64,000 bases of DNA, taken from positions 62,001-126,000 of the forward strand of contig NZ_JAALDK010000004.1 in NCBI RefSeq assembly GCF_013366925.1, written 5' to 3'. This document shows, piece after piece, positions 8,559 to 16,833 of the stretch. Source of the stretch: Paraburkholderia youngii. GTDB taxonomy: Bacteria; Pseudomonadota; Gammaproteobacteria; Burkholderiales; Burkholderiaceae. The position numbers and the translations under genes were made by a program. Position 1 is the first letter of the stretch; the number at the start of each line of letters is the position of its first letter. A model generated the notes under the pieces. That model was not told the DNA's origin. It ran no database searches and was given only the letters and a program-made list of their open reading frames with translations.

Positions 8559-10139
8559 TCAGCGGAGATCGACGGGCATGCGCCAAGGCAGCAACGCTTC
8601 GTAGTCATCTGCCGTCTTCGCTAGAGGCAGACGCTGGAACAGCCACGTGAGGTAGCGGTAGGGATCGATACCGTTGGCCTTTGCCGTTTCGACCAAGGTA
8701 TAAAGATTGGCACTTGCGTTCGCGCCATCAACAGTGTCGCTGAACAGCCAAGAGCGGCGTCCCACGCAGAATGGGCGAATCGCATTTTCACAAGCATTGT
8801 TGCTAACGGGCCAATCGCCGTTCTCGATGTAACGGATCAGCTTTGGCCACTGCGCACGTAGGTAAGTCAGTCCTTTGCCAAGAAGGCTTTTCGGTACGAC
8901 ACCGTGCGACTGCTCGAGCATCAGCGCGTGGATCGCGTCGAGCACACGTGCGCTGTATCGCCGTCGCAACCGCTGCCGTCGCTGTGCAGACCACGTCTCG
9001 CTACGCACTTCGGCGGCAAACAGCCTGCCGATCAATTTGATGAAGCGCGTCGCAAGAAGGTCGTGGGTTCGTGCCGCCTTGGGCACGCTGTCTTCTGCCT
9101 TGACGAAGTACCGTCTCACGTGAACCCAACACCCAAGGTGCACGAGCTCGTAGCGCCTGGCGATATCGTTGTAGGGTTCGTAGCCGTCGGTCATCATGAC
9201 CGCGCCTGACCGGATTCCAGTGAACAGCCTGTCGGCCAGTTTTGTACCGCGCCCGGGTGTATAAGTGAAGCAACGGATCGGCACACCCGAACCCGTCATT
9301 TGCGCCCACAGGTAGCTCGTCGTTTTTGGCCGGCGGCCTTCTTCTTTCAGCACCTGCAGCGTCGTCTCGTCGCAATAGATCAGCCCGGCGTCAAGCAGCG
9401 CGTCGCGCAGCAGGTTGATCACGGGCTGCGACGCGAGACCGACGCGGACCATGCTGGCCGCGATCGTGTTCGACGAGATGTCGCCGCCGAATCGACGCAG
9501 CAAGCCAGCCTGGCGATACAGAGGCATGCCGAACTGATACTTGCCGGTGGCGATCCACGCGAGCGCCGATTCGCCCAACAGCCCACGAGGGATGATGCGT
9601 GCCGGCGCCGGCGTGACCTTGATACCGAGATCGCAGCACGGGCAGGCATACTTGACGCGCTGGTGCTGGATCACGCGAAGCTGCTCCGGAATGACGTCGA
9701 GCTGTTCGCTGATCTCCACGCCGAACTCGACGAGCGCATGTCCGTCGTTCATGCAGAAGCGCTCGGCTTCGGGCAATTCGTGCCGCACAACGTCGCGCGG
9801 CAGGTTGGGATCGAGCGGCTTGCGATGGCCGCGTTTCTTGCGCGTGTGTGCTGAGACCGTCGACTCCGGCGAGTCTTCTCGGGCGGGCATGCGCCCGGCA
9901 CCGAGCACTTCTGCTTCATTGAACAAGCCGAGCTGATCGGAACCTCGGGCTTCGCTCTTTACGCCGAACAACTCCTGACGGTAAGCCCGCAGGCGCTCTT
10001 CGGCAAGGTCGCGTTCCGCTGTCACGAGTCGTAGGGCACCGCGTAACGCTTCCTGCTCCTCCCGCAATGCCCGAGCCGCATCGCGCTCGGCGAGTAGCGC
10101 TATCAGTTCCTCGGCGGTGATCGTGACGTTGACCGGCAT
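8559..10139 (-). CDS. tnpC: IS66 transposase TnpC (copy 2)
   Basis: 526-residue DDE transposase, full length for IS66. It has an N-terminal coiled coil (RALREEQEALRGALRLVTAERDLAEERL), a zinc-binding segment (ACPCCDLG), catalytic Asp in YCDETTLQVL, the second Asp in MMTDGYEPYNDI, and Glu in NACENAIRPFCVGRRSW. It ends with the C-terminal FQRLPLAKTADDYEALLPWR helper domain. Intact; likely the active transposase of this copy. Confidence 0.92.
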   Translation of the reverse strand: MPVNVTITAEELIALLAERDAARALREEQEALRGALRLVTAERDLAEERLRAYRQELFGVKSEARGSDQLGLFNEAEVLGAGRMPAREDSPESTVSAHTRKKRGHRKPLDPNLPRDVVRHELPEAERFCMNDGHALVEFGVEISEQLDVIPEQLRVIQHQRVKYACPCCDLGIKVTPAPARIIPRGLLGESALAWIATGKYQFGMPLYRQAGLLRRFGGDISSNTIAASMVRVGLASQPVINLLRDALLDAGLIYCDETTLQVLKEEGRRPKTTSYLWAQMTGSGVPIRCFTYTPGRGTKLADRLFTGIRSGAVMMTDGYEPYNDIARRYELVHLGCWVHVRRYFVKAEDSVPKAARTHDLLATRFIKLIGRLFAAEVRSETWSAQRRQRLRRRYSARVLDAIHALMLEQSHGVVPKSLLGKGLTYLRAQWPKLIRYIENGDWPVSNNACENAIRPFCVGRRSWLFSDTVDGANASANLYTLVETAKANGIDPYRYLTWLFQRLPLAKTADDYEALLPWRMPVDLR

Positions 10140-10171
10140 GCTGGATTAGACCATGTATGCCGGCGGGTTGT

Positions 10172-10525
10172 TCAGCTCACACGCCGATATTGCTGCCTCG
10201 GATGTCGACGGACCGTCGTGATGTCATCGCCGTCGAGCAGGGCATGCAACACGCTGGTCGTCATCGTCACGACCTCGGCCTTGTTGTCGGGCCAGATAAA
10301 ATGGCTTGCCTCAAGGCGTTTCGTCATAAGCCAGAAGCCGCTACCATCCCAGCAAAGAATCTTGATTCTGTCTCGACGCCGGTTCCCGAAGATGTAAAGC
10401 GAGGAGTCCATTGGATTCAGGTGCATCGCCTGTTCAACGAGAATCGACAGGCTGTTCATGCCGTACCGGAAGTCAACCGGATCGCGATGTAAATATACGC
10501 TCAGTTTTTCGTCGAACCGGAACAC
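10172..10525 (-). CDS. tnpB: IS66 accessory protein TnpB (copy 2)
   Basis: 117 residues, the usual IS66 TnpB size. It opens FRFDEKLSVYLHRDPVDFRYGMNSLS and includes SLYIFGNRRRDRIKILCWDGSGFWLMTKRLE, the family core. It overlaps tnpA by 25 bp, so the two are translationally coupled. It is required with TnpA for IS66 transposition, but its biochemical role is unclear. Confidence 0.9.
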   Translation of the reverse strand: MFRFDEKLSVYLHRDPVDFRYGMNSLSILVEQAMHLNPMDSSLYIFGNRRRDRIKILCWDGSGFWLMTKRLEASHFIWPDNKAEVVTMTTSVLHALLDGDDITTVRRHPRQQYRRVS

Positions 10526-10995
10526 GGCATCCTCCCCAGGATCTGAATCAGCGTCGTCAGCTCGTCGATCGTCGCGATGGCCTTTCCGAACTGGAGCTCG
10601 ACACCGTTGGACAGGCGCACATGCACTGCGAGTGTCATTGACCCGGCTGACGCTGAGGCCGGTGGCGCCGTCGCCGCATGGACAACCGGGACGAAGGCGG
10701 CAGCATTCGCCACATGTGGCAGCACTTCATTGCCAGCGGCTGGAACATCAATCAGCACGCCCTCCAGGCTCGGTGAAGGCTGTTTGGTGTCGGCGTGCCT
10801 CTGCTGATATTGGGTCACCCAGGTACGCAGCAGATTCGGGTTGATGTCGTATTCGATTGCCGTGCGAGCTATCGATACGCCTGGCATCAAGCATAGACGG
10901 ACAAGCTCATCGCGTGCCTCATTATCGTATTCGCGTCGGCCATCGCGTTTCTGGCCAATCACCAGACGGCTTCTCAAGTCTTTTTTCTCTGTCAT
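10501..10995 (-). CDS. tnpA: IS66 protein TnpA (copy 2)
   Basis: 164-residue TnpA with an N-terminal helix-turn-helix (YDNEARDELVRLCLMPGVSIARTAIEYDINPNLLRTWV) typical of IS66/IS3 OrfA proteins, and a variable C-terminal half ending VRLSNGVELQFGKAIAT. It probably binds the element ends. The start is ATG (MTEKKD), close to the outer palindrome. Confidence 0.88.
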   Translation of the reverse strand: MTEKKDLRSRLVIGQKRDGRREYDNEARDELVRLCLMPGVSIARTAIEYDINPNLLRTWVTQYQQRHADTKQPSPSLEGVLIDVPAAGNEVLPHVANAAAFVPVVHAATAPPASASAGSMTLAVHVRLSNGVELQFGKAIATIDELTTLIQILGRMPCSGSTKN

Positions 10996-11010
10996 CGGTG
11001 CAAGTGTCTA

Positions 11011-11626
11011 CGTGTCCACGTGGACACGTAGCATCAGAGTGCAGCGATTTTCAGACAAGGGCGTCCTTGGTGGACCGCATACGATCAAGCAGCAACACGA
11101 GTCGGAAGGCGCTCGATGCATGGGGACACAAGGAGTGTATTTTTTCTCATGGGATGGTCACGCGCTCGGTCACGTCGCACTCAGTGAGCGCTGGTAACGC
11201 ATTGATCGGAAAATCGAAAAAGAGGAAGAGCAATGCAAAACCGGCCTACAAGCCGCCCGCAGGCCCTGGGTAAGGGTAAAGCGACCCATAAAAACCTCGC
11301 CATTTAGACGGTGACGGACTTTGTCAACAGCATCATAGGATAGGGAGAGCGGTCATTCGAACGACCATCTGGCGGCGATGACGAACGGCGGCAATCTGGC
11401 CCGACTCCGGCCTGACGTAGACCGGCCGCCGCGGTCGGCCATAGATCGGCCGCGTCGGGCAGCAGTCGACCCTTCTGAGACGTTCCCTGATTCTCGCAGC
11501 GACGGGCAGATTCCAACGTGGCAACGGTCATTGGATACGGCCGACGGGCGGCAATCGCTCGGACAAAGCTGCCGGTCATCAGCCCCCATTTCCAACTGCG
11601 CGCCGCATCTCGGTGCACTAAAGGCT
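11011..11626. other. No convincing gene; IS-edge debris
   Basis: About 0.6 kb between the IS66 copy and the LuxR-type gene. Short frames exist on both strands, but none shows family motifs, a ribosome-binding site and codon bias together. A CGTGTCCACGTGGACACG-like palindrome lies at its left edge. I see no RNA gene. It may be remnant IS or decayed coding sequence. Confidence 0.5.
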
Positions 11627-11654
11627 AGTAGTCAGTGAATAGTAGTCAGTGAAT
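11627..11654. repeat. 14-bp tandem duplication over a stop codon
   Basis: AGTAGTCAGTGAAT occurs twice in perfect tandem (11627-11640 and 11641-11654). The second copy contains the stop codon of the LuxR-type gene read on the minus strand. It is probably a small slippage duplication. Confidence 0.9.
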
Positions 11655-12410
11655 AGGCCCGAGCAGTGCTTGGGCCAGATCCTCACAATGCATTCCTACC
11701 TTCTTGTGAACACGTTTGAGATGGACCGCGATGGTATTAGCATTGGCGTTTCTTCCTTCGAGCTTAAGGGCCCGGGCAATTTCTTTCGCACCCAGTCCTC
11801 GCACCGCTAGCGTGGCGACTCGCATCTGCATCGGAGTGAGCCCTAGAAGGCGAGGTACCACGCCCATTGGCCATTTGCCACTCGAGTCGCGGTCACTGAT
11901 CTGACCGGCTGCGAGTTCCTGCCACGTGTAGAGCCAATGCGGAACGGAATACGCAGCTATCTCCGCATCAGCCGGAGAAAACGGTACCAACTCGACAACC
12001 TCCGTGACCTTCGGCGCATCCCGTCTATACATGGTGATCCAGGCAATCCCGAACCTGCTTTCGAGGCCGCAATTCATGAGGTACCGGATGCCGATAGCGT
12101 CTAGGTAGTCAGCAATCGTTGCTCCAACTCTGCCCCCACGAGGTCCCCGGTAATCGGCGACCGAAATGGGCTGTACAACACGGGGAAATGCCGAAAATAG
12201 GTAACCGACTACATCATGCGGGGCGATGCCTGCATAGTCGGACACGAAATTGGACGGGAGGCCTTCAGTCGAGAAATCTGGGCTGATGACGATCGATCCG
12301 GAAGAGTTGCGTGTGCCAGTCGACCATATATGAGCGTTGAACGAGATTCGCGCATGAAGTGTGTGCAAAACTTGTGCACGAAATTCGTCTGCTGAAATTT
12401 GCATACTCAT
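11646..12410 (-). CDS. LuxR-type helix-turn-helix regulator
   Basis: 254 residues with a C-terminal LuxR/FixJ-type DNA-binding domain (LTPMQMRVATLAVRGLGAKEIARAL, then NTIAVHLKRVHKKVG). The preceding ~190 residues form an uncharacterised sensor-like region without the canonical acyl-homoserine-lactone residues or a receiver Asp. The start ATG at 12410 is preceded by GGAGG with good spacing. It is divergent from the secreted protein gene at 12525 with a ~115-bp shared control region, so that gene is the natural candidate target. Confidence 0.85.
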   Translation of the reverse strand: MSMQISADEFRAQVLHTLHARISFNAHIWSTGTRNSSGSIVISPDFSTEGLPSNFVSDYAGIAPHDVVGYLFSAFPRVVQPISVADYRGPRGGRVGATIADYLDAIGIRYLMNCGLESRFGIAWITMYRRDAPKVTEVVELVPFSPADAEIAAYSVPHWLYTWQELAAGQISDRDSSGKWPMGVVPRLLGLTPMQMRVATLAVRGLGAKEIARALKLEGRNANANTIAVHLKRVHKKVGMHCEDLAQALLGPIH

Positions 12411-12524
12411 CGTGAACCTCCGTACTTGAAACCCGGTACGTACAGCAGTGCCTGAATCGCTTGTGGAAGATTAGGCAAAGGGAGGTAATCGCAACATCTT
12501 CCGAAGCGGTTTCCATCTGGTTGC

Positions 12525-13037
12525 GTGAAATCGGAGGTCGTCACGAAGCCTAAGTCAATTCGACGCAATAGCAAGCTTTTGATCGCGGTACTAGTGAGCG
12601 CTGCGATGTTGGTCGGAAATGTTGGGGCTGCAGCAGCAGCTTTGCCCACGAATTCAACGGCAATCATGCTCAACCCAGTCACCTACGCTGTGGCTTCATG
12701 GCCCGTTCATGTGGTGCAGGCCAGTTCATCCGACGACGGTTCTTCTGATGAGAGCTCCTCTGAAGATGACTGCCTGGTTGTCGCGGATGATGACGGCTTG
12801 AGCGTCAAGATTTGCAAGTCTGGGGAGAAGAGTGTAAGAGTCGATGTCGACGTCACAGGTGATCGTATGCAACGCGCTACCAAGATCGAATTCACCGACG
12901 GCAACCCCCTCGGCGGACCGAATTCATTGATCAGACATGGTGCTGAGCAACTCGGACGCTTGTTGCCAAAGTCAGGCGTCCGTCACATGGAACCGCCCGA
13001 AGGCTCAGCGATCCTGTCGCGGCCCGGTCACTATTGA
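12525..13037 (+). CDS. Small secreted protein with Ser/Asp-rich segment
   Basis: 170 residues from a GTG start. An N-terminal Sec signal peptide is clear (basic KPKSIRRNSK, hydrophobic LLIAVLVSAAMLVG, likely cleavage after AAAA). A short acidic low-complexity run (SSSDDGSSDESSSEDD) precedes a compact C-terminal region with two Cys residues. No family is recognised. Divergent location next to a LuxR-type regulator suggests it is regulated by it. It could be a surface or extracellular factor; function unknown. Confidence 0.65.
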   Translation: MKSEVVTKPKSIRRNSKLLIAVLVSAAMLVGNVGAAAAALPTNSTAIMLNPVTYAVASWPVHVVQASSSDDGSSDESSSEDDCLVVADDDGLSVKICKSGEKSVRVDVDVTGDRMQRATKIEFTDGNPLGGPNSLIRHGAEQLGRLLPKSGVRHMEPPEGSAILSRPGHY

Positions 13038-13541
13038 GCGGCGCGAATTGATGCGACCACACTGACCAGCGGCGGTAGCCGGAAGTCCGACCGAGTCACA
13101 AAGACCACCGTCACTATGTACGATTTCCCACGTTGCCGATGGCGAAGGCGATCAACTCGCTTCGCCATCGAGTGTCGGTTGATAGAAGCGGATGCGATGT
13201 TCGAACGACCGACGCATCGTCACGGTGAGTGGCTGAAGATGGCCGAACACTGCCTTACGCGGCCGGCCGCAGTCGGCGCCTTTACGGTCATCAGGTTGGC
13301 AGCGTCCAGTCCCCACCATGCGGTCGCCGTCGGCTGGAGGTCGTGGGGCGGCTGAAGCAGAACCACCGGTTTCGAGCCAAGCTACTTGCCGCAAGCCGGT
13401 GATGGGGCCTTGCAAGGTCGGCTCGCTTCGCTTCCTGTCTCCGGTTCCGTCGCGACTTACCATCGGCGCGTCGAGCGACTGAAAAATGCTGTCGTCATAG
13501 TCGAAAATGCAGGTGCGCTCGTCGAGGCGTAGGCGCGGAGC
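13038..13541. other. No recognisable gene
   Basis: A 500-bp stretch between two groups of genes. Frames of 80-100 codons exist on both strands but show no family motif. Possibly decayed IS or gene remnants. No palindromic site or RNA gene was noticed. Confidence 0.4.
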
Positions 13542-14147
13542 CTAGCGCCGCGCGCGTCCGCCTGGAAGCCGCTGTTCAGGGTCTCCGGTTCTTCGGGGCT
13601 GGTCGCGCCAAGCGGTAACCCGCCGTTCCGGCAGCTTCGATTTGAGCCAACCGGCGATGTCAGTGTCGTTGGTCATGAAGTCGACAGCAGATGCGAGGGC
13701 GTCTCGCCCTGCCAATTGATGTGCCATCCCGTCAGGGACGGCGCCGCATGCGACAAGCACGGCGGGCCCGGCGATCACGCGTTCGATCACCTTGCCCGCG
13801 TACTGCAGACGCAGGCGGAAAGAGGGCTGGTCGTCCGCGTCGGGATCGTAGATGAGGTCGACGGAGGAGTCCGGATCGGTGGTGTCTGACCACAGCGTGT
13901 CCACCTCGGGCGCTTCGCTGCCGGTCAATTCGGCCGCGCGATCGAATCCCTCTTCCACCTGTCCGATGGATCGTCCCGCCGGGTCGATCAGGTAGCAAAG
14001 GAACATCGCTTTCTCCGGCCGCGCGCCATTTTCACGATAGTGCATGCCGAGCAATCCGTCTGCCCGAATGAAAACCGTCGCGTCGATGGGCTCGCCTTTC
14101 AGTCGGGCTCGTCGTCCGTCAACGCCGCCAGGCGCGGCCACGGCCAT
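13542..14147 (-). CDS. Hypothetical protein in plasmid block
   Basis: 201 residues. The annotated ATG overlaps the upstream gene by 49 bp; the recognisable ordered part begins around GEPIDATVFIRADGLLGMHY. It is acidic and Asp-rich in the middle (SDTTDPDSSVDLIYDPDADDQP) with predicted beta-strand character (FRLRLQYAGKVIERVIAG). The last ~30 residues are Arg/Pro-rich. No known domain. It is the last gene of a co-oriented run following the tyrosine-recombinase-like gene. Confidence 0.6.
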   Translation of the reverse strand: MAVAAPGGVDGRRARLKGEPIDATVFIRADGLLGMHYRENGARPEKAMFLCYLIDPAGRSIGQVEEGFDRAAELTGSEAPEVDTLWSDTTDPDSSVDLIYDPDADDQPSFRLRLQYAGKVIERVIAGPAVLVACGAVPDGMAHQLAGRDALASAVDFMTNDTDIAGWLKSKLPERRVTAWRDQPRRTGDPEQRLPGGRARR

Positions 14148-14422
14148 GCCTTGAGCGCCCAGAGCGGCGGCTCTGCGACCACTTTAAACTCATACTCGGC
14201 CGGCTCGTCGAAGATGTCGTCGAAAGTCTCGTCCAGTATCTGTTGCATGTACTTAAGGTCGCGCATGCTCATGTAGTGCCACGCCTTGTAGTAACGATGC
14301 TCGCCCGCGACCACTTTTCTGGCGCGCAGGTCGATGAGAATGCGGTGGGACATGTACGGATGGCTGGCCCACAGCGACTCCCACCGGCCGACAGCGTATT
14401 GATGAAGCCGGGGGCTGTTCAT
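14099..14422 (-). CDS. Hypothetical protein in plasmid block
   Basis: 107 residues; the start overlaps the upstream stop in an ATGA arrangement (14419-14422), indicating coupling. It is rich in aromatic residues (HQYAVGRWESLWASHPYMSHR, KAWHYMSMRDLKYMQQI) and acidic at the C-terminus. No family is recognised. Retained operon structure argues that it is a real gene. Confidence 0.65.
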   Translation of the reverse strand: MNSPRLHQYAVGRWESLWASHPYMSHRILIDLRARKVVAGEHRYYKAWHYMSMRDLKYMQQILDETFDDIFDEPAEYEFKVVAEPPLWALKAWPWPRLAALTDDEPD

Positions 14423-14874
14423 CGCAGCATTCTCGTAACTACGTCGTTTGCTGGCTTTCCGCCGTCGTGGTCGACGGAAAACGCGACTGAGCCGCCAACC
14501 ACGTCGATAGAGCGGATGTGGATCGGCTGGTCGGTGGTGCCCGGGGGCCGCGGTTCGCGACCGCCGTGGCCCTTCAACTCCAGCGCGTTATAGGTGATAG
14601 GGTAGTCGGTCAATTGCGCGCCGGTCTGAACCACGAGCCGGATGCAGTCGTGACGCACGCCCGTCAGTTCGCCGTCGATGATCCTGTTCAGGATCACGTC
14701 GATCGCCGTGGGAAGGTCTGTGCTTTCCGGCTGGGTCGGCTCATCAGCAACGAGATGGACGATCGCGCGCACAAGTCGCGAGGTCTTTGCGAGCACGATG
14801 CGGTAGCGCGTGGCGAGCGGCTCCCGGTTCTGCGCTGGATAGATGATGTCCCTGAAGGCGCTTTTGTAGACCAT
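14419..14874 (-). CDS. Hypothetical protein in plasmid block
   Basis: 151 residues from an ATG (MVYKSAFRDIIYPAQNREPL). Mixed alpha/beta composition with a central helical segment (RLVRAIVHLVADE, TAIDVILNRIIDGEL) and a C-terminal strand-rich part (IHIRSIDVVGGSVAFSVDHDGG). No known domain. It follows the recombinase-like gene by 71 bp and overlaps the next gene by 4 bp. Confidence 0.65.
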   Translation of the reverse strand: MVYKSAFRDIIYPAQNREPLATRYRIVLAKTSRLVRAIVHLVADEPTQPESTDLPTAIDVILNRIIDGELTGVRHDCIRLVVQTGAQLTDYPITYNALELKGHGGREPRPPGTTDQPIHIRSIDVVGGSVAFSVDHDGGKPANDVVTRMLR

Positions 14875-14945
14875 GACTGAAACCCCGTATGTGTGGCCGC
14901 ACCCCTGTACGGCTCACTCAGCAGGCTACGCGTCGCTGGCCAAAG

Positions 14946-15911
14946 TCAAGGCAACGGTTCGCGAGACAGCCAGGCAGTGTCGGCCGTCCGGTCGTCGTCA
15001 TCGCCGGGCTCCAGGATGGTTTCCCGCAACCGGGTGGCCGTCCTGTGACTGGACAGGCCCAGCAGGTTACTCACCTGTTCGTTGGTCTTGCCTTCCAGCA
15101 GGTGCCGGCGTCCATATGTGTTGCGTAGCAGGCGCGGGCTCTCGTCAGTGGCCGCCGCGTCGACGAGCCGCAGTGCCGCACGCACACACTGCCCAAGCGT
15201 GGCGGGCTTCATCGGCTTGCCGCCAGCCGTCGCCATGAAAAGCAGGCCATCGCTGATGGGCAGCCGGGTCCGCGTCTTCGCGTAGACGCGCAGCAGTTCA
15301 ACCGCAAATGCATCAACCGGCACGCGGCGCGCAATACGCGGCCCGCGTTTTCTAACAAAGACACTGGGGCGTGCGCCTGCCTCGAGGTCATCCACGGCGA
15401 GCGCGGCCAGTTCCGCGGCGCTGACGCCGGTGCCGAGCAGCATCGTTACGATCGCGCGGTTGCGCATCTCCTTGAACGACTCGAAGTCCACTACGCGGCA
15501 AAGCTCCTGCAGTCGCGCATCCTCATCCGGCCACAGGAAAACCGGCATCGGCTCGTCTTCCGGCCAGTGCTCCTGAGGAAGCAAGCTTGTGGCCGGATTG
15601 TCGGTGCGCAGGCCGAGCAGGGACAGGTGGCGCGAGAGCCGGTCCAGTAGTTTGAGGTAGCGTAGGCGCGTCGATGTGCCCGGCGCGCAGTCGCGATCCA
15701 GATCGGCGAAAAAGCCGTCGATATGGTCAGTGCCGAACTCCGTCACCGCAACGCCGTGGCTTGTCAGATAGCGATGGAAACGGGCAAACATCGAGCGGTG
15801 CTGAATGATGGAGCGATCGGCAAACGCTCGTCTGTCCGCGCCGGTGGCTTCTGCATGCTGCCATTCAGCGTACGCCGTTTCGGGATCGGACCGCCACAGG
15901 TTTGCATTCAT
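14946..15911 (-). CDS. Tyrosine-recombinase-fold protein with degenerate active site
   Basis: 321 residues from the ATG at 15911 (MNANLWRSD); an in-frame start at 15983 would add 24 poorly ordered residues. The layout is that of an XerD-like recombinase: core-binding domain (YLTSHGVAVTEFGTDHIDGFFADL, STRLRYLKLLDRL) then a catalytic-type domain. However, the usual G-L-R-x-x-E-L box reads GVSAAELAAL (no Arg), and the C-terminal GHS...Y box reads LGLSSHRTATRL (no Tyr). Only the LLRNTYGRRHL Arg is kept. Strand-exchange activity is therefore doubtful; a DNA-binding role is possible. Confidence 0.75.
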   Translation of the reverse strand: MNANLWRSDPETAYAEWQHAEATGADRRAFADRSIIQHRSMFARFHRYLTSHGVAVTEFGTDHIDGFFADLDRDCAPGTSTRLRYLKLLDRLSRHLSLLGLRTDNPATSLLPQEHWPEDEPMPVFLWPDEDARLQELCRVVDFESFKEMRNRAIVTMLLGTGVSAAELAALAVDDLEAGARPSVFVRKRGPRIARRVPVDAFAVELLRVYAKTRTRLPISDGLLFMATAGGKPMKPATLGQCVRAALRLVDAAATDESPRLLRNTYGRRHLLEGKTNEQVSNLLGLSSHRTATRLRETILEPGDDDDRTADTAWLSREPLP

Positions 15912-16121
15912 AAAATATATATACTGAAATCGCGCTTTCCCCATGATAACGAAGCTTGCGCTTCGCCGAAACCTTGCCGGCAAGGGGATGGGGTTGCTGC
16001 GAGGCGGGCGATGGGTGACGATTATTCATCTGCGGGATCGGCGAGGAAGGCATCTGCGCCTATCGTACATATCGCCACGCAATGTCAAGGCGCGGTGTTG
16101 CGCCGGAAGCACGAGACTTCT

Positions 16122-16523
16122 ATGAGCGAGCTATCACAACAGTGCCGCAAGCTGCTTTACCGAATGATGTGGCAGACGCCTGACGGGATTGTCGACGCGT
16201 TCGCGCTGTGCGCGACCCGTGAGGACGCGCGGCGTTTCTTCTTCACAGCCATATCGCTCGTGTCGGGCATCCATCAGGACGAGCTCGAACTGTTCAACCT
16301 CGAGTCGTTTGACGATCTGGTGAACGCGGGAGTGAGTGACGAAGAAGACATGCGCATCTTCGAGACGCAATGGAACGGCGCTCATGTCGTTGGGTGGACC
16401 ACGCGGCCGCTCTTTCTGACGCCGGACCCGACGCTGATCGCCAGATGGGCAGACCTGCGCGCGGAGCTGGCCTCAGCGCAGACCAACTCGGTCATCTCAC
16501 GTATCAGCGGGCGCGGATACTAG
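16122..16523 (+). CDS. Hypothetical protein divergent from recombinase-like gene
   Basis: 133 residues from ATG (MSELSQQCRKLLYRMMWQTPDG). Helical N-terminus, an acidic centre (SGIHQDELELFNLESFDDLVNAG) and a C-terminal half containing TQWNGAHVVGWTTRPLFLTPDPT. No family is recognised. Upstream in-frame sequence overlaps the divergent recombinase promoter region and is unlikely to be coding. Confidence 0.6.
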   Translation: MSELSQQCRKLLYRMMWQTPDGIVDAFALCATREDARRFFFTAISLVSGIHQDELELFNLESFDDLVNAGVSDEEDMRIFETQWNGAHVVGWTTRPLFLTPDPTLIARWADLRAELASAQTNSVISRISGRGY

Positions 16524-16537
16524 AAGTAGGTCGAGCG

Positions 16538-16789
16538 TCACTCGGCAAAAAGATCGGGCGTCGAGCCGGCCCGCCGTTGTTCCAGAAAATCGCCTCGACG
16601 GATCTTCGCGAGCGTCGCCGGCGGCAGCCACATTGTCTCAATCGCGTCGATGCCCTGCTCGATGATCTGCTGCAGAAAGAACGACTGCGTGCGCCCCGTT
16701 GCCTCGGCAAGCAGCCGCAACCTGCGCTCGATGTGCGGGTTGACCCGCACCGCCACCACCTTGAGCCTGTTATCGGCGCTTCGTTTCAT
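16538..16789 (-). CDS. Ribbon-helix-helix DNA-binding protein (antitoxin-like)
   Basis: 83 residues starting MKRSADNRLK. The N-terminal KVVAVRVNPHIERRLRLLAEATGRTQSFFLQQII is a classic ribbon-helix-helix unit: a strand, then two helices with the conserved Gly-x-Thr-x-Ser turn. The tail resembles RelB/DinJ-like antitoxins. No toxin gene lies next to it (the neighbour is a lipoprotein), so it is either an orphan antitoxin or an autonomous repressor. An upstream in-frame extension to 16858 looks non-coding. Confidence 0.7.
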   Translation of the reverse strand: MKRSADNRLKVVAVRVNPHIERRLRLLAEATGRTQSFFLQQIIEQGIDAIETMWLPPATLAKIRRGDFLEQRRAGSTPDLFAE

Positions 16790-16833
16790 CTCCGGCCCCA
16801 GGCACTGGAAAACTGATGTTGCTGAACCGGACA

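Larger units (their letters stand above)
8559..11010 (-). mobile_element. IS66-family element, copy 2 (tnpA-tnpB-tnpC)
   Basis: Three genes in canonical IS66 order on the minus strand: tnpA (10501-10995), tnpB (10172-10525) and tnpC (8559-10139). All are open. A palindrome of CGTGTCCACGTGGACACG type lies just upstream of tnpA (about 11008-11030), probably at or near the terminal repeat. Exact ends were not resolved. It differs in sequence from the copies at 1-4565 and 44965-46798. Confidence 0.75.
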
